Assembly (NCBI GenBank): GCA_963377175.1
Contig: CAUJNA010002135.1
Span: forward strand, 467,480 to 531,479
Origin: Effrenium voratum
Taxonomy: Eukaryota; Sar; Dinophyceae; Suessiales; Symbiodiniaceae
Reading direction: 5' to 3'
DNA length: 64,000 nucleotides
Part shown: positions 30,500 through 40,855 of the stretch, piece by piece
How positions within the stretch are numbered: the stretch's first letter is position 1
How the letters are laid out: every line of letters starts with the position of its first letter
Notes under the pieces: generated by a model
What the model was told of the DNA's origin: nothing
Database searches by the model: none
The model's input: only the letters and a program-made list of their open reading frames with translations
Position numbers and translations under genes: made by a program

Positions 30500-30945
30500 T
30501 TCGACAAATCCATCACAGAGTTGTTTGCGCGATTAAGTAAGAAGACACGTGACGAGAATGTTCCCTGTATCTAAGTTTATGATATACTTGGACCTGTCAT
30601 TCTTGCTTTCTGAATGGCATGGCGTAGACTTGTTGGATGTTGTACATGGCTGCTATGAGGGAAAGGCTGCATTCGATTGTACACACTCGGAGAAGCTACA
30701 GTACAAGTCCTTGAAGATGACCAGCCCATTCAACCCGTGACTATGCCCAGTGAATACGCCACCTCAGTGGGGAAAAAAGTTCTACAAATGTTCTATATAC
30801 GGTCAATCCGACTTTGGGGGCTTCATTGGGGATATCAAGCACTTACCTGACATGGGACCTGTCATAGTCTGGTAGTGTCACTTGGGAAAGGGCCCCCCCA
30901 GTCCCAGAGAAGTTTGAAACCTGGCCAACTCATGAGCAATCATTG
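30500..30945. other. AT-richer stretch, one weak ORF
   Basis: An open frame at 30549-30740 (Leu/Asp/Cys-containing) has no splice support. Nothing else is recognisable. Confidence 0.35.
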
Positions 30946-30949
30946 TTCA

Positions 30950-31310
30950 AGGGTATCAGAGACTCCGTGTGATTCAATTAATGACTGGATTCAAATCCGA
31001 GGACACAATTCTCGGAAAAAGTATTCCGTGAAAGATGTCAATTTTGAATTTTCAATCCAGTGAGAAAATACGTTTAAGGTTTTAGAGCAACTTACAAGTT
31101 TGTTTGGGTTGGCCAGGGATAATGATTTTCCGGAAAGTGTTCTGTGCAATCGTCAATCTTGAATCTTAAATCCAGTGGTAAAGCACTTGCAAGCATTTAG
31201 AATAACTTGAATGTTGTTCGGGTTTGGCCAGGATTGACGATTCTCAGGAAAGTGTTCTGTGTGATCTTCAACTTTGCATCTTCAATCCAGTGGTAGAATA
31301 CTTTCAAGTG
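30950..31310 (+). repeat. 115-bp tandem repeat, about three units
   Basis: AATCCAGTG recurs at 31054, 31169 and 31284, exactly 115 bp apart. Each unit also has GGAAAGTGTTCTGTG and GGCCAGG boxes with moderate divergence. No coding signal. Confidence 0.85.
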
Positions 31311-31319
31311 CTTAAACGA

Positions 31320-32400
31320 TCCAGTGAAACAACGTTCAAGTACTTAGACACACTTTCAAGTGCTTTTGTTGAGCTTTTTGCTTGATGTCAGCTTTGCTCA
31401 TGTTGACCCTTTTTTTCAGGAGGTAAACAAAGGTAGTTGTAATGCTCAAGAGCACTGTATTTTATAGTATTTCAAGAAGTGGCGCAAGATTTTGAGGGGT
31501 ACTATATGTGTGTATGTATGTATGCATATGTATATATATAGGTATGCATGTTCACACCCCATCACCCCCGCCTCCCCCTGAACTACCTGTTCACATCTGC
31601 TCATCTAATCCCCTGAAATTTGATTTTGGAAAACCGTCTAACCAATTTAATTTCGGACCTTTCTATGCTACAAAAGGGCCATAATGCAACTAACACAAAT
31701 CCAATTTCGAATTCCTTGTAGAAGTCCCTTAAATGTTTAGCCATACTTGATGTGAATTATATTTGAGCAGTAAGTCTATTTAATCATTATTAGCAATGAC
31801 CAATTGAATTCCAATTGGGCAAGCCTAGAAGAAGCAGTACCTTTGAGAGATGTCCGTTCGGGTGTGTTTTTTTACTCAGCCCCAATTTAGGCACAGACCC
31901 ATGTGAGTTCCATTCACCGCCGAATTTGTTGGTTGGAGGTTGGAGGACACGAATCCCCACCTAAATGGCCACGAACGGTCCGAGTCGATTGGATACGGAT
32001 GAAATCCACAGGGAATCTCAGGCCTTTTCTCAGTTGTCCAAGCCGACCTTTTTGACCTTCCAATTTTGGCCAACCATGTTCAGTTCTGGCATCAAAAGGT
32101 GATCACCTTGATCCTTCGCAGGCTGGGCAGCATCCGGCTGGAGTGGCGGCCTCATTTCGAAACAGGTGAAGCCCACTGCCCAGACACGACGATGGCAGAG
32201 GGATTCCAATGGCTGCAAACCGCCAAATCACCCCCCTGGTTGACTAATAGGGGATGCATCACCTTTGCAGGGGCCCCCAGTCCTATTATTTGGGGTCAAC
32301 ATTACCCCAAAGAGCTTTGAGAATCCATCAGAAAGGACCTTGTGACCTCCATTGGAAGCTTGTGGACAAAGGACCTTTGTTGAAGACCGGAGACGCTTAT
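31320..32400. other. no gene seen
   Basis: AT-rich sequence with ATGTATGTATGCATATG runs (31508-31545). A + frame at 32066-32320 is Trp/His/Pro-mixed and open but unsupported. Confidence 0.4.
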
Positions 32401-32419
32401 ATAGGGTAGTTGGTCTATG

Positions 32420-32646
32420 CATACATGTCAGCAGGTAGGTTGGTAGGTGGGTAGGTTGTAGGTTGGCAGGTTGGTAGGTTGGTAAGTTGGCAGGTTGGTA
32501 GGTTAGCAGGTTGGTAGGTTGGTAGGTTGGTAGGTTGGTTAGTTGCTTTGCTTGCTTGCTTGCTTTCTTCGCTTGCTTGCTTGCTTTGGTTGGTTGGTTG
32601 GTTGGTTGGTTGGTTGGTTGGTTGGTTGGTTGGTTGGTTGGTTGGT
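32420..32646 (+). repeat. GGTA/GGTT and GCTT microsatellites
   Basis: Imperfect GGTAGGTTGGCAGGTT repeats, a GCTT run (about 32548-32585), then about 15 units of GGTT. Related GCTT-like sequence recurs near 32830-32880. Confidence 0.95.
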
Positions 32647-33245
32647 GTCCAAATGGCTGAATCCTTTTGTGGCCCGGACTACTTTGAGTCGGCGCTCAGG
32701 CGGAAGCTCTTATGGCAGAAGTAAAGGCCGGGCCGTTGGCTTTTCGGGTGGCTGGCCAAAGTCAAACGCCGGCCTGGACGTGTTTTGATACGTCCGCTTG
32801 CTCGGTCTGGCGACCGGCCTGGCTGTCTGGCTTGCCTGCCTGCTTTCTTGCTCGTTCGCTTGCTTGCTCCTCTTTCTTGGAGGCCTACCTGCTCTCAAAG
32901 ACGGCAACATGACCACCCTTTCTGGGGTTTTGGGAGGGAAAGGAGCACCAGAAACTCAGATTCGGAGCCCTGCTACTGCTGGATTGTTCGTAGGTTTCCT
33001 AGTTGTAACCGTTCAATTGGGGTCGCTTCAGCTAAGAAGCATGGCGCCAGTGTAGTGTTTTGTTGCTGAGCATTGCAAGTGAGGGAGACACGGGGCTCAC
33101 CTATGTGAGTTGCAATCTGCCAGCATTTTGTGGTTGTAGTTGGTTCACTTGCAAAAATCCGTACAAGCCAACCCTCCAAAGACCTCCTACCCACGGTTTA
33201 GGCCTTGAAGCCCTAAGTAGCCTTGGGAGCGGTCTGTCTGTGCAG

Positions 33246-33335
33246 GAGGAGGTGGAGGCGGAAACCGCAAGGGCAAAGGTGGCGGTAAAGGTGGCAAGTC
33301 CGCGCCTAAGTTCTGCAGCGGCTGTTTGGCTGCGG
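33246..33335 (+). CDS. putative Gly/Lys-rich exon ending at IE2
   Basis: After CTGTGCAG one frame gives a Gly-rich basic peptide (GGGGGNRKGKGGGKGGKSAP) followed by CSGC, and ends at GCG|G before the GTCAAAACC of IE2. Another frame reads Glu/Ala/Val-rich and is longer. The Gly/Lys frame has higher G/C third positions. RNA-binding or cysteine-containing tails are possible; nothing is proven. Confidence 0.35.
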
Positions 33336-33474
33336 GTCAAAACCGTTTTGGATCCCATTTTGGGGTAGGTGCGCCACCCATTTTAGTCGATTTTTTCATT
33401 TTAGTGGGGCTTGGGATGTTCACTGGGAAAACAAAATTTTGACCCATGGCCATTTGGGTGTGCCGTCTTTTGAG
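33336..33474 (+). mobile_element. IE2 copy
   Basis: G|GTCAAAACCGTTTTGGATCCC, GGTGCGCCACCCATTTTAG, TTTTGACCCATGGCCATTTGGG and CGTCTTTTGAG. Confidence 0.85.
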
Positions 33475-33595
33475 GTACCCATTTGTTGGTGGTTTTCAAG
33501 GGAAGCAGGAAACCCTGCCATGTTTGGGGTTCCCCAAAGAGGACAAACTCGCTTGGATGTTTGGCCAAGTTAAGTGGATTAAACAGCTAGGTAAT

Positions 33596-33652
33596 CACAT
33601 ATATATATATAACATATATATATATATATTATATATACATACATATTAATAT
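33596..33652. repeat. TA microsatellite
   Basis: CACATATATATATAT, CATATATATATATAT and ATACATACAT runs. Confidence 0.9.
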
Positions 33653-33669
33653 ACACGAAAGTTAGGGGG

Positions 33670-34355
33670 GAAGGGGGCCTTGGAAGCAGGGAAGGGGGCT
33701 TGGAAGTGATTAGTACAGTGCATTTGGCTAGCCACTTACTATCTTGGCCACGAACACCCACTCAAATCTCAACTTCTGGGATTCTGAACTGCAAACACTT
33801 GGGTTGAGCCCATTTTCAGAGTACACAACAAGTGGTCATTGCATTGGTTTGCTCCACTCGTGGTGCGTGAGCTGATCAGCCAGGGCCTTATTCGAAAGCT
33901 CTTCCCAATGGCATGGGGTTGATGAATCTGGTACTGCGGGGAAACTGAGGCCAGTCACCTTATAACCATGGTGATAACCTAGGTGGTTTGAACACCGAGG
34001 GTAAGAAAAAAGAGAGCGTGACAATTCCAGTGGCAGGCTTTGCCTTTCTTGGATGCCACCCGGATGGGGTTCTAAAAAGCAAGCCAAAGGACGCCGACCA
34101 TGTGTTTAGGTACCCCCCATTTTTAGACACACCCATTATTTTGTCTGGGGATGGGCCCCAACTTCTCCACGTCCGTTCGGGTAGTGGACGAAATTCCTGA
34201 GTTCATACTCTTGTTACCATACCCCTTTCTCAAGAGGTGCCATGTCCTTTTTCAACTTGTTGGGGGGGAGCAAAGGAACCCTTTAGAATCAGGTACCACT
34301 AAAACCGGTGAATTATCCAAGCTATGTTACATGTTGAGGACAGACTAGATATGAA
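33670..34355. other. no gene supported
   Basis: Overlapping frames at 33836-34087 (-) and 33988-34348 (+) are open, but none has splice consensus. No repeat family was recognised. Confidence 0.35.
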
Positions 34356-34359
34356 CTAC

Positions 34360-34466
34360 GTCCCCCAGTAGTGCCCTTGCCCGTTTTTGGGGGAGGGTTC
34401 CCCTAGAATAGACTACAGAAAAAAGTTGGAACCCTTATTGTAACCGTTCAAATCTGGAGGACCTAG
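34360..34466 (+). mobile_element. IE1 copy
   Basis: AC|GTCCCCCAGTAG...AAATCTGGAGGACCTAG, 107 bp with a shortened pyrimidine tract. Confidence 0.9.
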
Positions 34467-35353
34467 TTAAACAGAACCTGAAAGCCGGAATGTTTTTTCT
34501 GTGCACCTCGCGTTCCACAGGGCCTCCGACTATCCTGGAGATATCCACGTCGGGTTTCACGGTGTGGGCCAAAACCCGGATACCTTGTGTTGTTTTTTGG
34601 TTTGTTTTTGCGGGTATTGATCAGTCCATTTTAAAAGGGAATCTGGGGGGGTACCAGGGGTTTGACCCACAGCCTATGGGTTGTCAACATTAGAGGCCCT
34701 TTTTGGTACTCGACTCACAAGCGGCACCTTAGGCGGCAAGGTGCTCAGGTCAGATGTTTGATCCTTCGGACTCCACCAGGCCTCCCTCTGAACTCGTCTT
34801 GATGTACCTTTTGGGCCCAGGTTTTGGGGGTTCGTGAAGACTGAAAAAACCCGCAGGCAGGTTGGTTCCTAGTTTTCCAAGATCCCTCCCCGCCTTTGAC
34901 AGCACTTCGGCTAGGTACCCTGAAAGGGGTCATTTTTGAGGCGCGAAGGCTCTTTGGAGGGATTGATGCTTCGGGCACTTGTTTTTCTTCCACTACAGTT
35001 TACATGTGGGTAGATATGCCAAAAAAAACAGGCGAACTCCTCCCCCTCAAATGTTACGTAGTCCTTGCCAAGGTGAAAAGGGAACCCTCAAACGCCCCAT
35101 TGCCAGGCTTCAAGGTGAACAGGCTACCCTCAAACCCCCTCCCCATGTCATCCAAGTGCGCTGTTCAGGGGCAAGTGGAGATGATCGAGCAGAAGTCGCA
35201 AGACGCGCGAGAAAAACAAGAAAAACGTCCGTCGTTGGAAGCGGTCGGGGCGGTTTCTTAGGGCAGGGTGGGCTTGGGCGCGAGGGGCACGCAAAGGGCC
35301 CTCCAGAGTCGCCAACCAGTTCCTTAAGAACTCTTAATCGCTCGTGTGGCTAG

Positions 35354-35466
35354 GTCCCCCAGTAGTGCCCTTTTACCCTTTTCTCTGCGGGAGGGTTCCC
35401 CTACTAAAATAGACTGCAGGAAAAAGTTGGTACCCTTATTCTAACCTCTCTACTTGAGGACCTAAG
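35354..35466 (+). mobile_element. IE1 copy
   Basis: CTAG|GTCCCCCAGTAG...CTACTTGAGGACCTAAG. It is followed at once by a long open frame. Confidence 0.9.
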
Positions 35467-35635
35467 TGGGATGTGTCTTCAACCCAACCGTTTTTGGGGC
35501 CTGATACGCCAAGAACATCCCTGCGGACTTGGTGTCCTGCCGACTTTTGTTCACGCTTCGCAGGCGAAAGTGGACTCAGTGGATGGCAAATCCGTCCACC
35601 GTTCTTTAGGGCGGATTCGTATGGACTTGTGCGGT
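35467..35635 (+). CDS. putative exon starting at the AG of IE1
   Basis: Taking AG from the upstream side, 56 codons follow without a stop to TGA 35636, with a possible G|GTTGAA donor at 35634. The peptide is mixed with several His, Asp and Lys (PNRFWGLIRQEHPCG and AKVDSVDGKSVHRSLGR). The opposite strand has no competing frame. Upstream, CCTTAAG could bound a 22-nt exon in the same frame. No family is recognised. Confidence 0.5.
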
Positions 35636-35858
35636 TGAATTTGCTTGAATTGAACGATTTATGTGGTTTTGTGAAAAGAACGGAGCTGCTTTTGCAGTTC
35701 CTTCTCTTCTCAAAATGACGCGTTGGCAGCCACGCCTTTGCGCCTCCTTTCGTCGGCTACCGTCGGGTCTCGAAGGACCCACCTTAACAGCCTGAAGGAT
35801 AGGTACTGGCAGCTACACTGATGCAGGAATGATGGACACCAACTGACAAGGCCGTGTT

Positions 35859-36296
35859 GTGTTTTTCCAAATGAGCGGCGCACAATGGCCACAATTTCGG
35901 CTGCGTAGGGCGCTGTTTTCCCTCAATGGGTGGAGAGCTTTGTGCGCTCAGATAGCCATGTTGTGGATTGCATATAGGCTGACCGTGAGCAAGAACATGG
36001 AAGTTAAAAAGGCTTGTGGTCAGAGAAATGAAGGGGCAAAACATCTTGTTGGATCCGCAATCAGTGGCAAAGGTTCTGATAGTGAGCACACGCGCAGTGG
36101 ATGGTTTCCTGTGACTCGCTTGGCATACCAACCTTGTTTTGGATGCTCCATGTTCGGAAACTCCTCCATTTGGATAATCTCGCTGCAACATCCCCCAAAG
36201 AGGAACGCACTTTCTTTTGAACACCCCCCAACAGCTCCAAACCATACTGACCTTCTTGGCAAGGGCCCCCTACATGCGCAAAGCCACACCTTTTAA
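35859..36296 (+). other. 145-codon open frame, unsupported
   Basis: A + frame is open over 145 codons with a charged middle (SKNMEVKKACGQRNEGAKH). A 153-codon - frame overlaps (35784-36245). Lengths like these are expected by chance here, so it is listed only as a candidate. Confidence 0.25.
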
Positions 36297-36417
36297 GGGG
36301 CCCTATTGTAAAGCGTTGCGGTGCGGCGTGTTTTTGTTTACCGAGTTCGCCTTAGGGGACTCAATCATACCCTCGCGCCGATCAGATCTTCAGAGCAGCT
36401 TTAAGTCACAAAACTTG

Positions 36418-36538
36418 GTGGTTCCCAGCCATCCGGTTCCTTAGCTTCTTAGCCTTTTAGTGTTTAGTGGTTGGATTTCCATGTGACCCACTAAAAGTTT
36501 GTCACTTTTAGCGGGGGATCGGAAATTGGACAGCCCAG
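36418..36538 (+). mobile_element. IE3 copy, full length
   Basis: ACTTG|GTGGTTCCCAGCCATCCGG, TTTAGTGGTTGGATTTCC, CACTAAAAGTTTGTCAC and GGAAATTGGACAGCCCAG. The best IE3 copy. Only 23 nt separate it from the next IE5 copy; they read in frame as KKITDLA and could be a micro-exon. Confidence 0.9.
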
Positions 36539-36561
36539 AAAAAGATCACCGACCTTGCATG

Positions 36562-36677
36562 GTTGTCGTTGGTTGAAACATTTACATTTTTGCTTATTGT
36601 GGTTTAGTGGTTGAAATCCAACCACTTACCTGCCAACATGTTTCAACTTTTGCTCCCCAAACCCAACGTCAACCAAG
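36562..36677 (+). mobile_element. IE5 copy
   Basis: ATG|GTTGTCGTTGG, CATTTACATTTTTGC, TTGTGGTTTAGTGG and CCCAACGTCAACCAAG. Confidence 0.9.
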
Positions 36678-36735
36678 TCCTCTGCTAAACTGTCCATCGC
36701 CCCGAAGGTTGAGCCGTGAGACATCCATACGCACC

Positions 36736-36860
36736 GTGAAGACCCAACGTCAACCAATCCAACCACTTACCTGCTATGTTTTTTCAATTTTTGGAAATCC
36801 AACCACTTACCTGCTAAAATTTGAGAATTGTTGCTCCCCTTCCAATCAACGTCAACCAAG
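36736..36860 (+). mobile_element. IE5-derived copy with internal duplication
   Basis: It contains the IE5 block AATCCAACCACTTACCTGCTA twice and ends CAACGTCAACCAAG. The left inverted end is replaced by GTGAAGACCCAACGTCAACC, itself an IE5 3-prime end. Confidence 0.75.
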
Positions 36861-37021
36861 CGTTTGGATTTCCCGTTTCGAGAGAACTCCCGGCCAGGAC
36901 GCGCTGAAGGAGGGCCCACAGAAGGTCCGCACCGAGCGCCCGCCGGAGCTCTTTTATGCCGGAGGGCCCCAGGGGTTTCAATTTGAGTCGGCGGATGACA
37001 CAAAGAAATTGGGATGTGGTG
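36861..37021 (+). CDS. putative exon framed by IE5 and IE2
   Basis: This GC-rich 161-nt segment begins at the CAAG of IE5 and ends at the GTCAAAACC of IE2. One frame is open throughout and very charged (PGQDALKEGPQKVRTERPPE, then FQFESADDTKK). The antisense reading is Arg/Ala/Gly-rich and less plausible. No family is recognised. It is one of the best exon candidates because both ends are set by elements. Confidence 0.55.
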
Positions 37022-37145
37022 GTCAAAACCGTTTTGGATCCCATTTTGGGGTAATTCGGTGCACCACCCATTTTAGAACCTGTTTTAGTGGGGATTGGGA
37101 TGTTCACTGGGGGTACTACGGATTTTGACCCATGGCCATGTGGCT
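37022..37145 (+). mobile_element. IE2 copy
   Basis: GTG|GTCAAAACCGTTTTGG, CACCACCCATTTTAGAACC, GGGATTGGGATGTTCACTGG and TTTTGACCCATGGCCATG. Inverted ends are clear. Confidence 0.9.
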
Positions 37146-37149
37146 GTGG

Positions 37150-38030
37150 TTGTCCTTTAAAATGGAAGGTGGTCGAATTCTGACCCATACCCATATAGGG
37201 ATAACTTTGAGTCAAATATGGGGGACGTATAAGGGGGGTAACAATTTGGGATGGCTTTGATCAATCAAGTATGGTGAATGGAGATGGGGGTTGATCAATA
37301 TTTCGTTCGGCCCCCAGTTTTGACCATGGGTAACTTTTCTCGTGTTGAAATATGGCTTTGTGGTTTTGAAACCAACCAGTGGCCATCCCATGCAAGAGGC
37401 CTTGTGATTGTCCCTTCATATGTGCCCATGTATGTGAAACCCTAGTTTATGGAGTGAATTGTCCGTTAGTTTTAAAATCTGCCCTGAAAGGGTCCAACAT
37501 TGCCATGGGTTCATACATGGACAGCCTTTGTTTGACCGAGTCGCCCAAAAAACGAGCCCGATTTGTTGGAAACCCTTGGCTTGTCCATACAGGTCATCAA
37601 CCTTCTCGTTCGGGGCTTGGAACGTTCCGAATTCGGATGCTTTACTTTACAACTCTTGGTATGGTAGCAAAAACTTTGTTTGGTGCAGCCCCCTAGAAAT
37701 GAACAGAGCCAACCAAATGAAGAACCAAAGCCCATGCCAAGAACCGTGAAGCTCAAAAAGCCGACAGGAAAGGCGCGGCCGGGGTTCTCCAAATCTCGAG
37801 CTCAACTTCCGTAAGTTGAGCTCCGCAGGCCTTGAAGCGTCAGACAAGTGACGTTGAAGTCAGAGCCAACTGGGCGCCTGAAAAGTGGCCCATATCGAAA
37901 AACAAACCGAGACGCCACGGGAAAGCCACAGGGCATGTGATGTATTCAAAGACCAATTCAATCAGACCCCCTCTTGCAGATCTAGCACGCATCCAAACGC
38001 TCCATTTCGATTGATTCGAGGCCTGAAGGG
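37150..38030. other. no secure gene
   Basis: A GGTCGAATTCTGACCC block near 37170 resembles IE2 ends. Frames at 37379-37749 are open but unsupported. An IE7-like GCTCCATTTCGATTGATTC lies at 38000-38020. Confidence 0.35.
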
Positions 38031-38035
38031 ACTGG

Positions 38036-38146
38036 GTCCCCCAGTGCCCTTTCTCACCGATTCTTTTTGTGGGGAGGGTTCCCCTACTAATATAGACTAC
38101 AGGAAAAAGGGTGCCCTTGTTTTAACCTCTCTACTGGAGGACCTAG
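38036..38146 (+). mobile_element. IE1 copy
   Basis: CTGG|GTCCCCCAGTGCC...TCTACTGGAGGACCTAG, 111 bp. Downstream a 47-nt open piece ends at a CTTCG|GTGAGG donor (38193), so this copy may split two exons; its length is a multiple of three and has no stop in that frame, so retention would also keep the frame. Confidence 0.9.
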
Positions 38147-38249
38147 GGTTCAAAATCAGTCCACCTGATCCTGCCACATGGTGCTTTCCTTCGGTGAGGG
38201 CTTATTTTGGCCTTCACGATTCGAGGAGGATCTAAAACGGGGGCTTGGT

Positions 38250-39010
38250 TTGAGGGTCTTTTGACTCATGGACCTGTTCTGTATGATGCCTGGAGAGAAT
38301 AGGCACACGGGTGAAGTCTATTCCCCCCCCCCAGACCCCCAGTCGGACCGGACCATCCCGTGCTTTTTGTCATCCCGTTAAGCGTGTTGGATCTCGGGTA
38401 TGGATGTGTGACCAAATTATCCAGGCCGCTGAACGGCGACATCGATGTGTGTTTCTGATTTTCTCATGGGGGTCAAAGGGAAATGGTTGCATTCCTGGCA
38501 ACTGAAGCAATTCTGTTGATTTGGGCCCTTATGTAGATGACCCGCACATCACATCTTTCATCATCTTTGTGTGCGCTCGCGCCAAAACAACATCCCAGCA
38601 ACCGCGCTGCTGCAGCCCAGTCGCAAACGTGGACCCTTTTGACTACTGCAATTTCGGGTGCCAAATAGTTACTCATGGTTTACCCCATAAAGGTCAAGGA
38701 TAAATTTGAGTGTCAAGCACGTACCCCGCACAATATATATTTCTCACTTCCTGAGTTCATGAACTTTAAACTTTTTGGGAAGACCATTTTAGTGGTAGAC
38801 ATAAAGTTTGGTTACCTTTTTTGGGGCCATCCACTCAGCCAGTGAGAAATTTAGGCTCTTGTATACAAGGTACTCATTCCCTAAACACCTTGGCAAGCTG
38901 AGGTCTACAGCGGCCAGATCGAGGTGGGGCGGCAAAAAAAACCTGTCCGCGCCGGTCGTTGAAGTGGGACGGGTGGTTGTTTTCCCTTTAACACTGAAAT
39001 GACTTTGATA
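38250..39010. other. no gene seen
   Basis: CTCACTTCCTGAGTTCA at 38744 recurs near 18954 and inverted near 53660. A basic + frame at 38808-39002 has no splice support. Confidence 0.35.
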
Positions 39011-39013
39011 GCG

Positions 39014-39110
39014 CAGAGGCTCCCGATGATTTTTGGCCCCTCAAATAGCCAGGTTTTGAGAACACCGAAGCGGAGTCGGGTCTTCCATTGAAAGCCCCAG
39101 GAGCCTCTGG
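39014..39110 (+). mobile_element. IE7 copy
   Basis: CAGAGGCTCCCGATG, AACACCGAAGCGGAG, GGGTCTTCCATTGAAAGCC and AGGAGCCTCTGG. Confidence 0.85.
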
Positions 39111-39227
39111 GAGTGGTAAAATGATGGCGGCGCGGTTTGTTACGTTCCCGAGTCGGACTCCACCCAAAAAGGGGCAGGTTCGCGGAGATTCATGAGGACT
39201 GGTAGCTACATTTCTTTATTTACCTGG

Positions 39228-39336
39228 GTCCCCCAGTAGTGCCCTTTGACCCATTTTTGGGGGAGGGTTCCCCTACTAAGATAGAGAGAAAAAAGTTGGT
39301 AGCCTTATTCTAGCCTCACACTACTGGAGGACCTAG
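39228..39336 (+). mobile_element. IE1 copy
   Basis: CTGG|GTCCCCCAGTAG...CACTACTGGAGGACCTAG. Confidence 0.9.
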
Positions 39337-39373
39337 TTACTGTTCTTGCCATAGATTCCCTTCTGTGTAGCAG

Positions 39374-39427
39374 GTGGCCAAGGCCTTCAAAAGCCAAATG
39401 GACCAGGGCTTGTTACACTGTGATACG
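39374..39427 (+). CDS. putative 54-nt exon upstream of IE8
   Basis: GTGTAGCAG|G opens an 18-codon exon in phase 0 (VAKAFKSQMDQGLLHCDT) that ends exactly at ACG|GTGGATGG, the first bases of IE8. The frame goes on past the element when IE8 is removed. Confidence 0.55.
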
Positions 39428-39552
39428 GTGGATGGACGAAATCCATTTCGCACCACTGTCAGACCATGGTTGAAACCATTGCCTGTTGGCATTTACAGGG
39501 GAATCATCATTCTAGGGTTTCTTGGGTGGTGCAGGATTTCGTCCATCCACAG
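39428..39552 (+). mobile_element. IE8 copy, best candidate intron
   Basis: GTGGATGGACGAAATCC...GATTTCGTCCATCCACAG, 125 bp with 18-bp inverted ends. It begins GT, ends CAG and separates two phase-0 exons. Its length is not a multiple of three, so unspliced sequence shifts the frame. Confidence 0.9.
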
Positions 39553-39639
39553 AAGCGGGGATCCACTGGGATGTTTTGGGACAGGTGTCTTGTTCCTGTT
39601 GCGGGGCTGCAAAAAGGCGAATATTTCCATAGAGCAGAG
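39553..39639 (+). CDS. putative 87-nt exon downstream of IE8
   Basis: 29 codons in phase 0 follow CCACAG and end at GCAGAG|GTGTGA. Composition is mixed and charged (KRGSTGMFWDRC, then LQKGEYFHRAE). Together with the upstream exon it gives a continuous 47-codon frame. No family is recognised. A - strand frame (39493-39732) overlaps, but it would run through IE8. Confidence 0.55.
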
Positions 39640-40377
39640 GTGTGACAGGAGGCTCCAGCCTGGCATACGTGCGTTTTCCCTATTGCGAAGAACTGTCCGT
39701 TTGGGGAGGTTCTTCTGTCGGATCTCTTCCAATATGATCCGTTATATTTTGGTTGACTAAATCATGACACAACAATACACATATTAACATGTTGTGTGTG
39801 TGTATATCTAATTACGAGTTTTAAAGGATACCCTTTTCAACTTGGTTTCAGGGAACACCCACAGGACCGCCGACATCCCTTCTTGGATTCCAAGGTCCCT
39901 ATGTCGACACGCTATGTGTTGTTTCCCTCCGGGCCAAGCAGCTGCAGAGAAAAGGGCCGACCCCCCTAAAGGAATCCTTCACCACGAGGGGGTCGATCAA
40001 TGGTCCACAAGAGCTGGCAAAAAGACCCTCCTGAGCAGCTGTGACTTTACATCTCAAGGTTCACCATGAAACAGCGCCTGCTTATCTTACTTTTCCCAAA
40101 CATCAGAACCAACCAAAACAGCGTATGGCTTGGGTGCACAGGGTACCTAATTGGTACCTCAAGTGTGGGGGATTCGAGGCATCTGTTGACGAATCCCCTG
40201 CCTACCCCCCAGCAGTACGTTTGGGATACCTTCGGACCCGGGGTCACGTGCCTTCGATCAATTTCCAAGAGCTGGGCGCAGGGCTTTCGAGGCAACTACA
40301 GACGAGAGTACCAGATTCCAGCAGTGACATTGCGTTAAAACCCCAAAGTTCAGACTATTGGGCACCCTCCAAAAAAA

Positions 40378-40474
40378 CTACCTAGAGTCTCCATGACCCC
40401 TTAAAAATGGTTGGTCACTACCTAAAACCATTGGGTTCTGACCCCATTGTTAAGGGGTCAGGGAGACTCCGGGT
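40378..40474 (+). mobile_element. IE9 copy
   Basis: CTACCTAGAGTCTCCATGACCCC on the left and GGGGTCAGGGAGACTCCGGGT on the right, with the paired CCTTAAAAATGG and CATTGTTAAGG inner arms. Confidence 0.8.
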
Positions 40475-40587
40475 GCCCTGGCCGCCGCAAACGGCTCTCA
40501 GACTCTGGGACCCGTACCCGTAGCCTCCTTCTTGGGGCTTTGGTTTTTCGGGTTTCTGGCGCCCTCTGTCTGGCCTCCGGCCGCCAG

Positions 40588-40651
40588 AGAGCCGCCAGAG
40601 GATGAGAAGTGGGAGGAGGACGCCAACTTCCAAGCCTCCCTGGTGGTGCAG
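40588..40651 (+). CDS. putative acidic exon with both splice sites
   Basis: GGCCGCCAG|A and GGTGCAG|GTGCCC bound 64 nt encoding an acidic peptide (EPPEDEKWEEDANFQASLVV). The frame is open from 40475, so the exon may be longer on the left. GC content is high. No family is recognised. Confidence 0.5.
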
Positions 40652-40734
40652 GTGCCCCCCGAGGCTCGCTCGAAATGGAATCCAACCGAACCCGACAGCT
40701 CGAAATGGGGCCAGCCCCCATATTCATAAACGTT

Positions 40735-40855
40735 TAATAATAATAATAACAATAATAATAATAACAATAATAATAATAAAAATAAAACATTAGTAATAAT
40801 TAGAATAATATTAATAATAATATAAAATAATAACGCAATAATAATAATAACCTCC
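40735..40855. repeat. (AAT)n microsatellite, imperfect
   Basis: AATAATAAT and ACAATAATAAT arrays. On - they create a poly-Leu/Ile frame that is not a gene. Confidence 0.95.

Noticed and set aside
5406..37215. Recurring - strand peptide PPVNIPIPTKTGSKMGG seen in several places
   Set aside because: It is simply the translation of IE2 copies. It recurs because the element is repeated, and it ends at the element borders.
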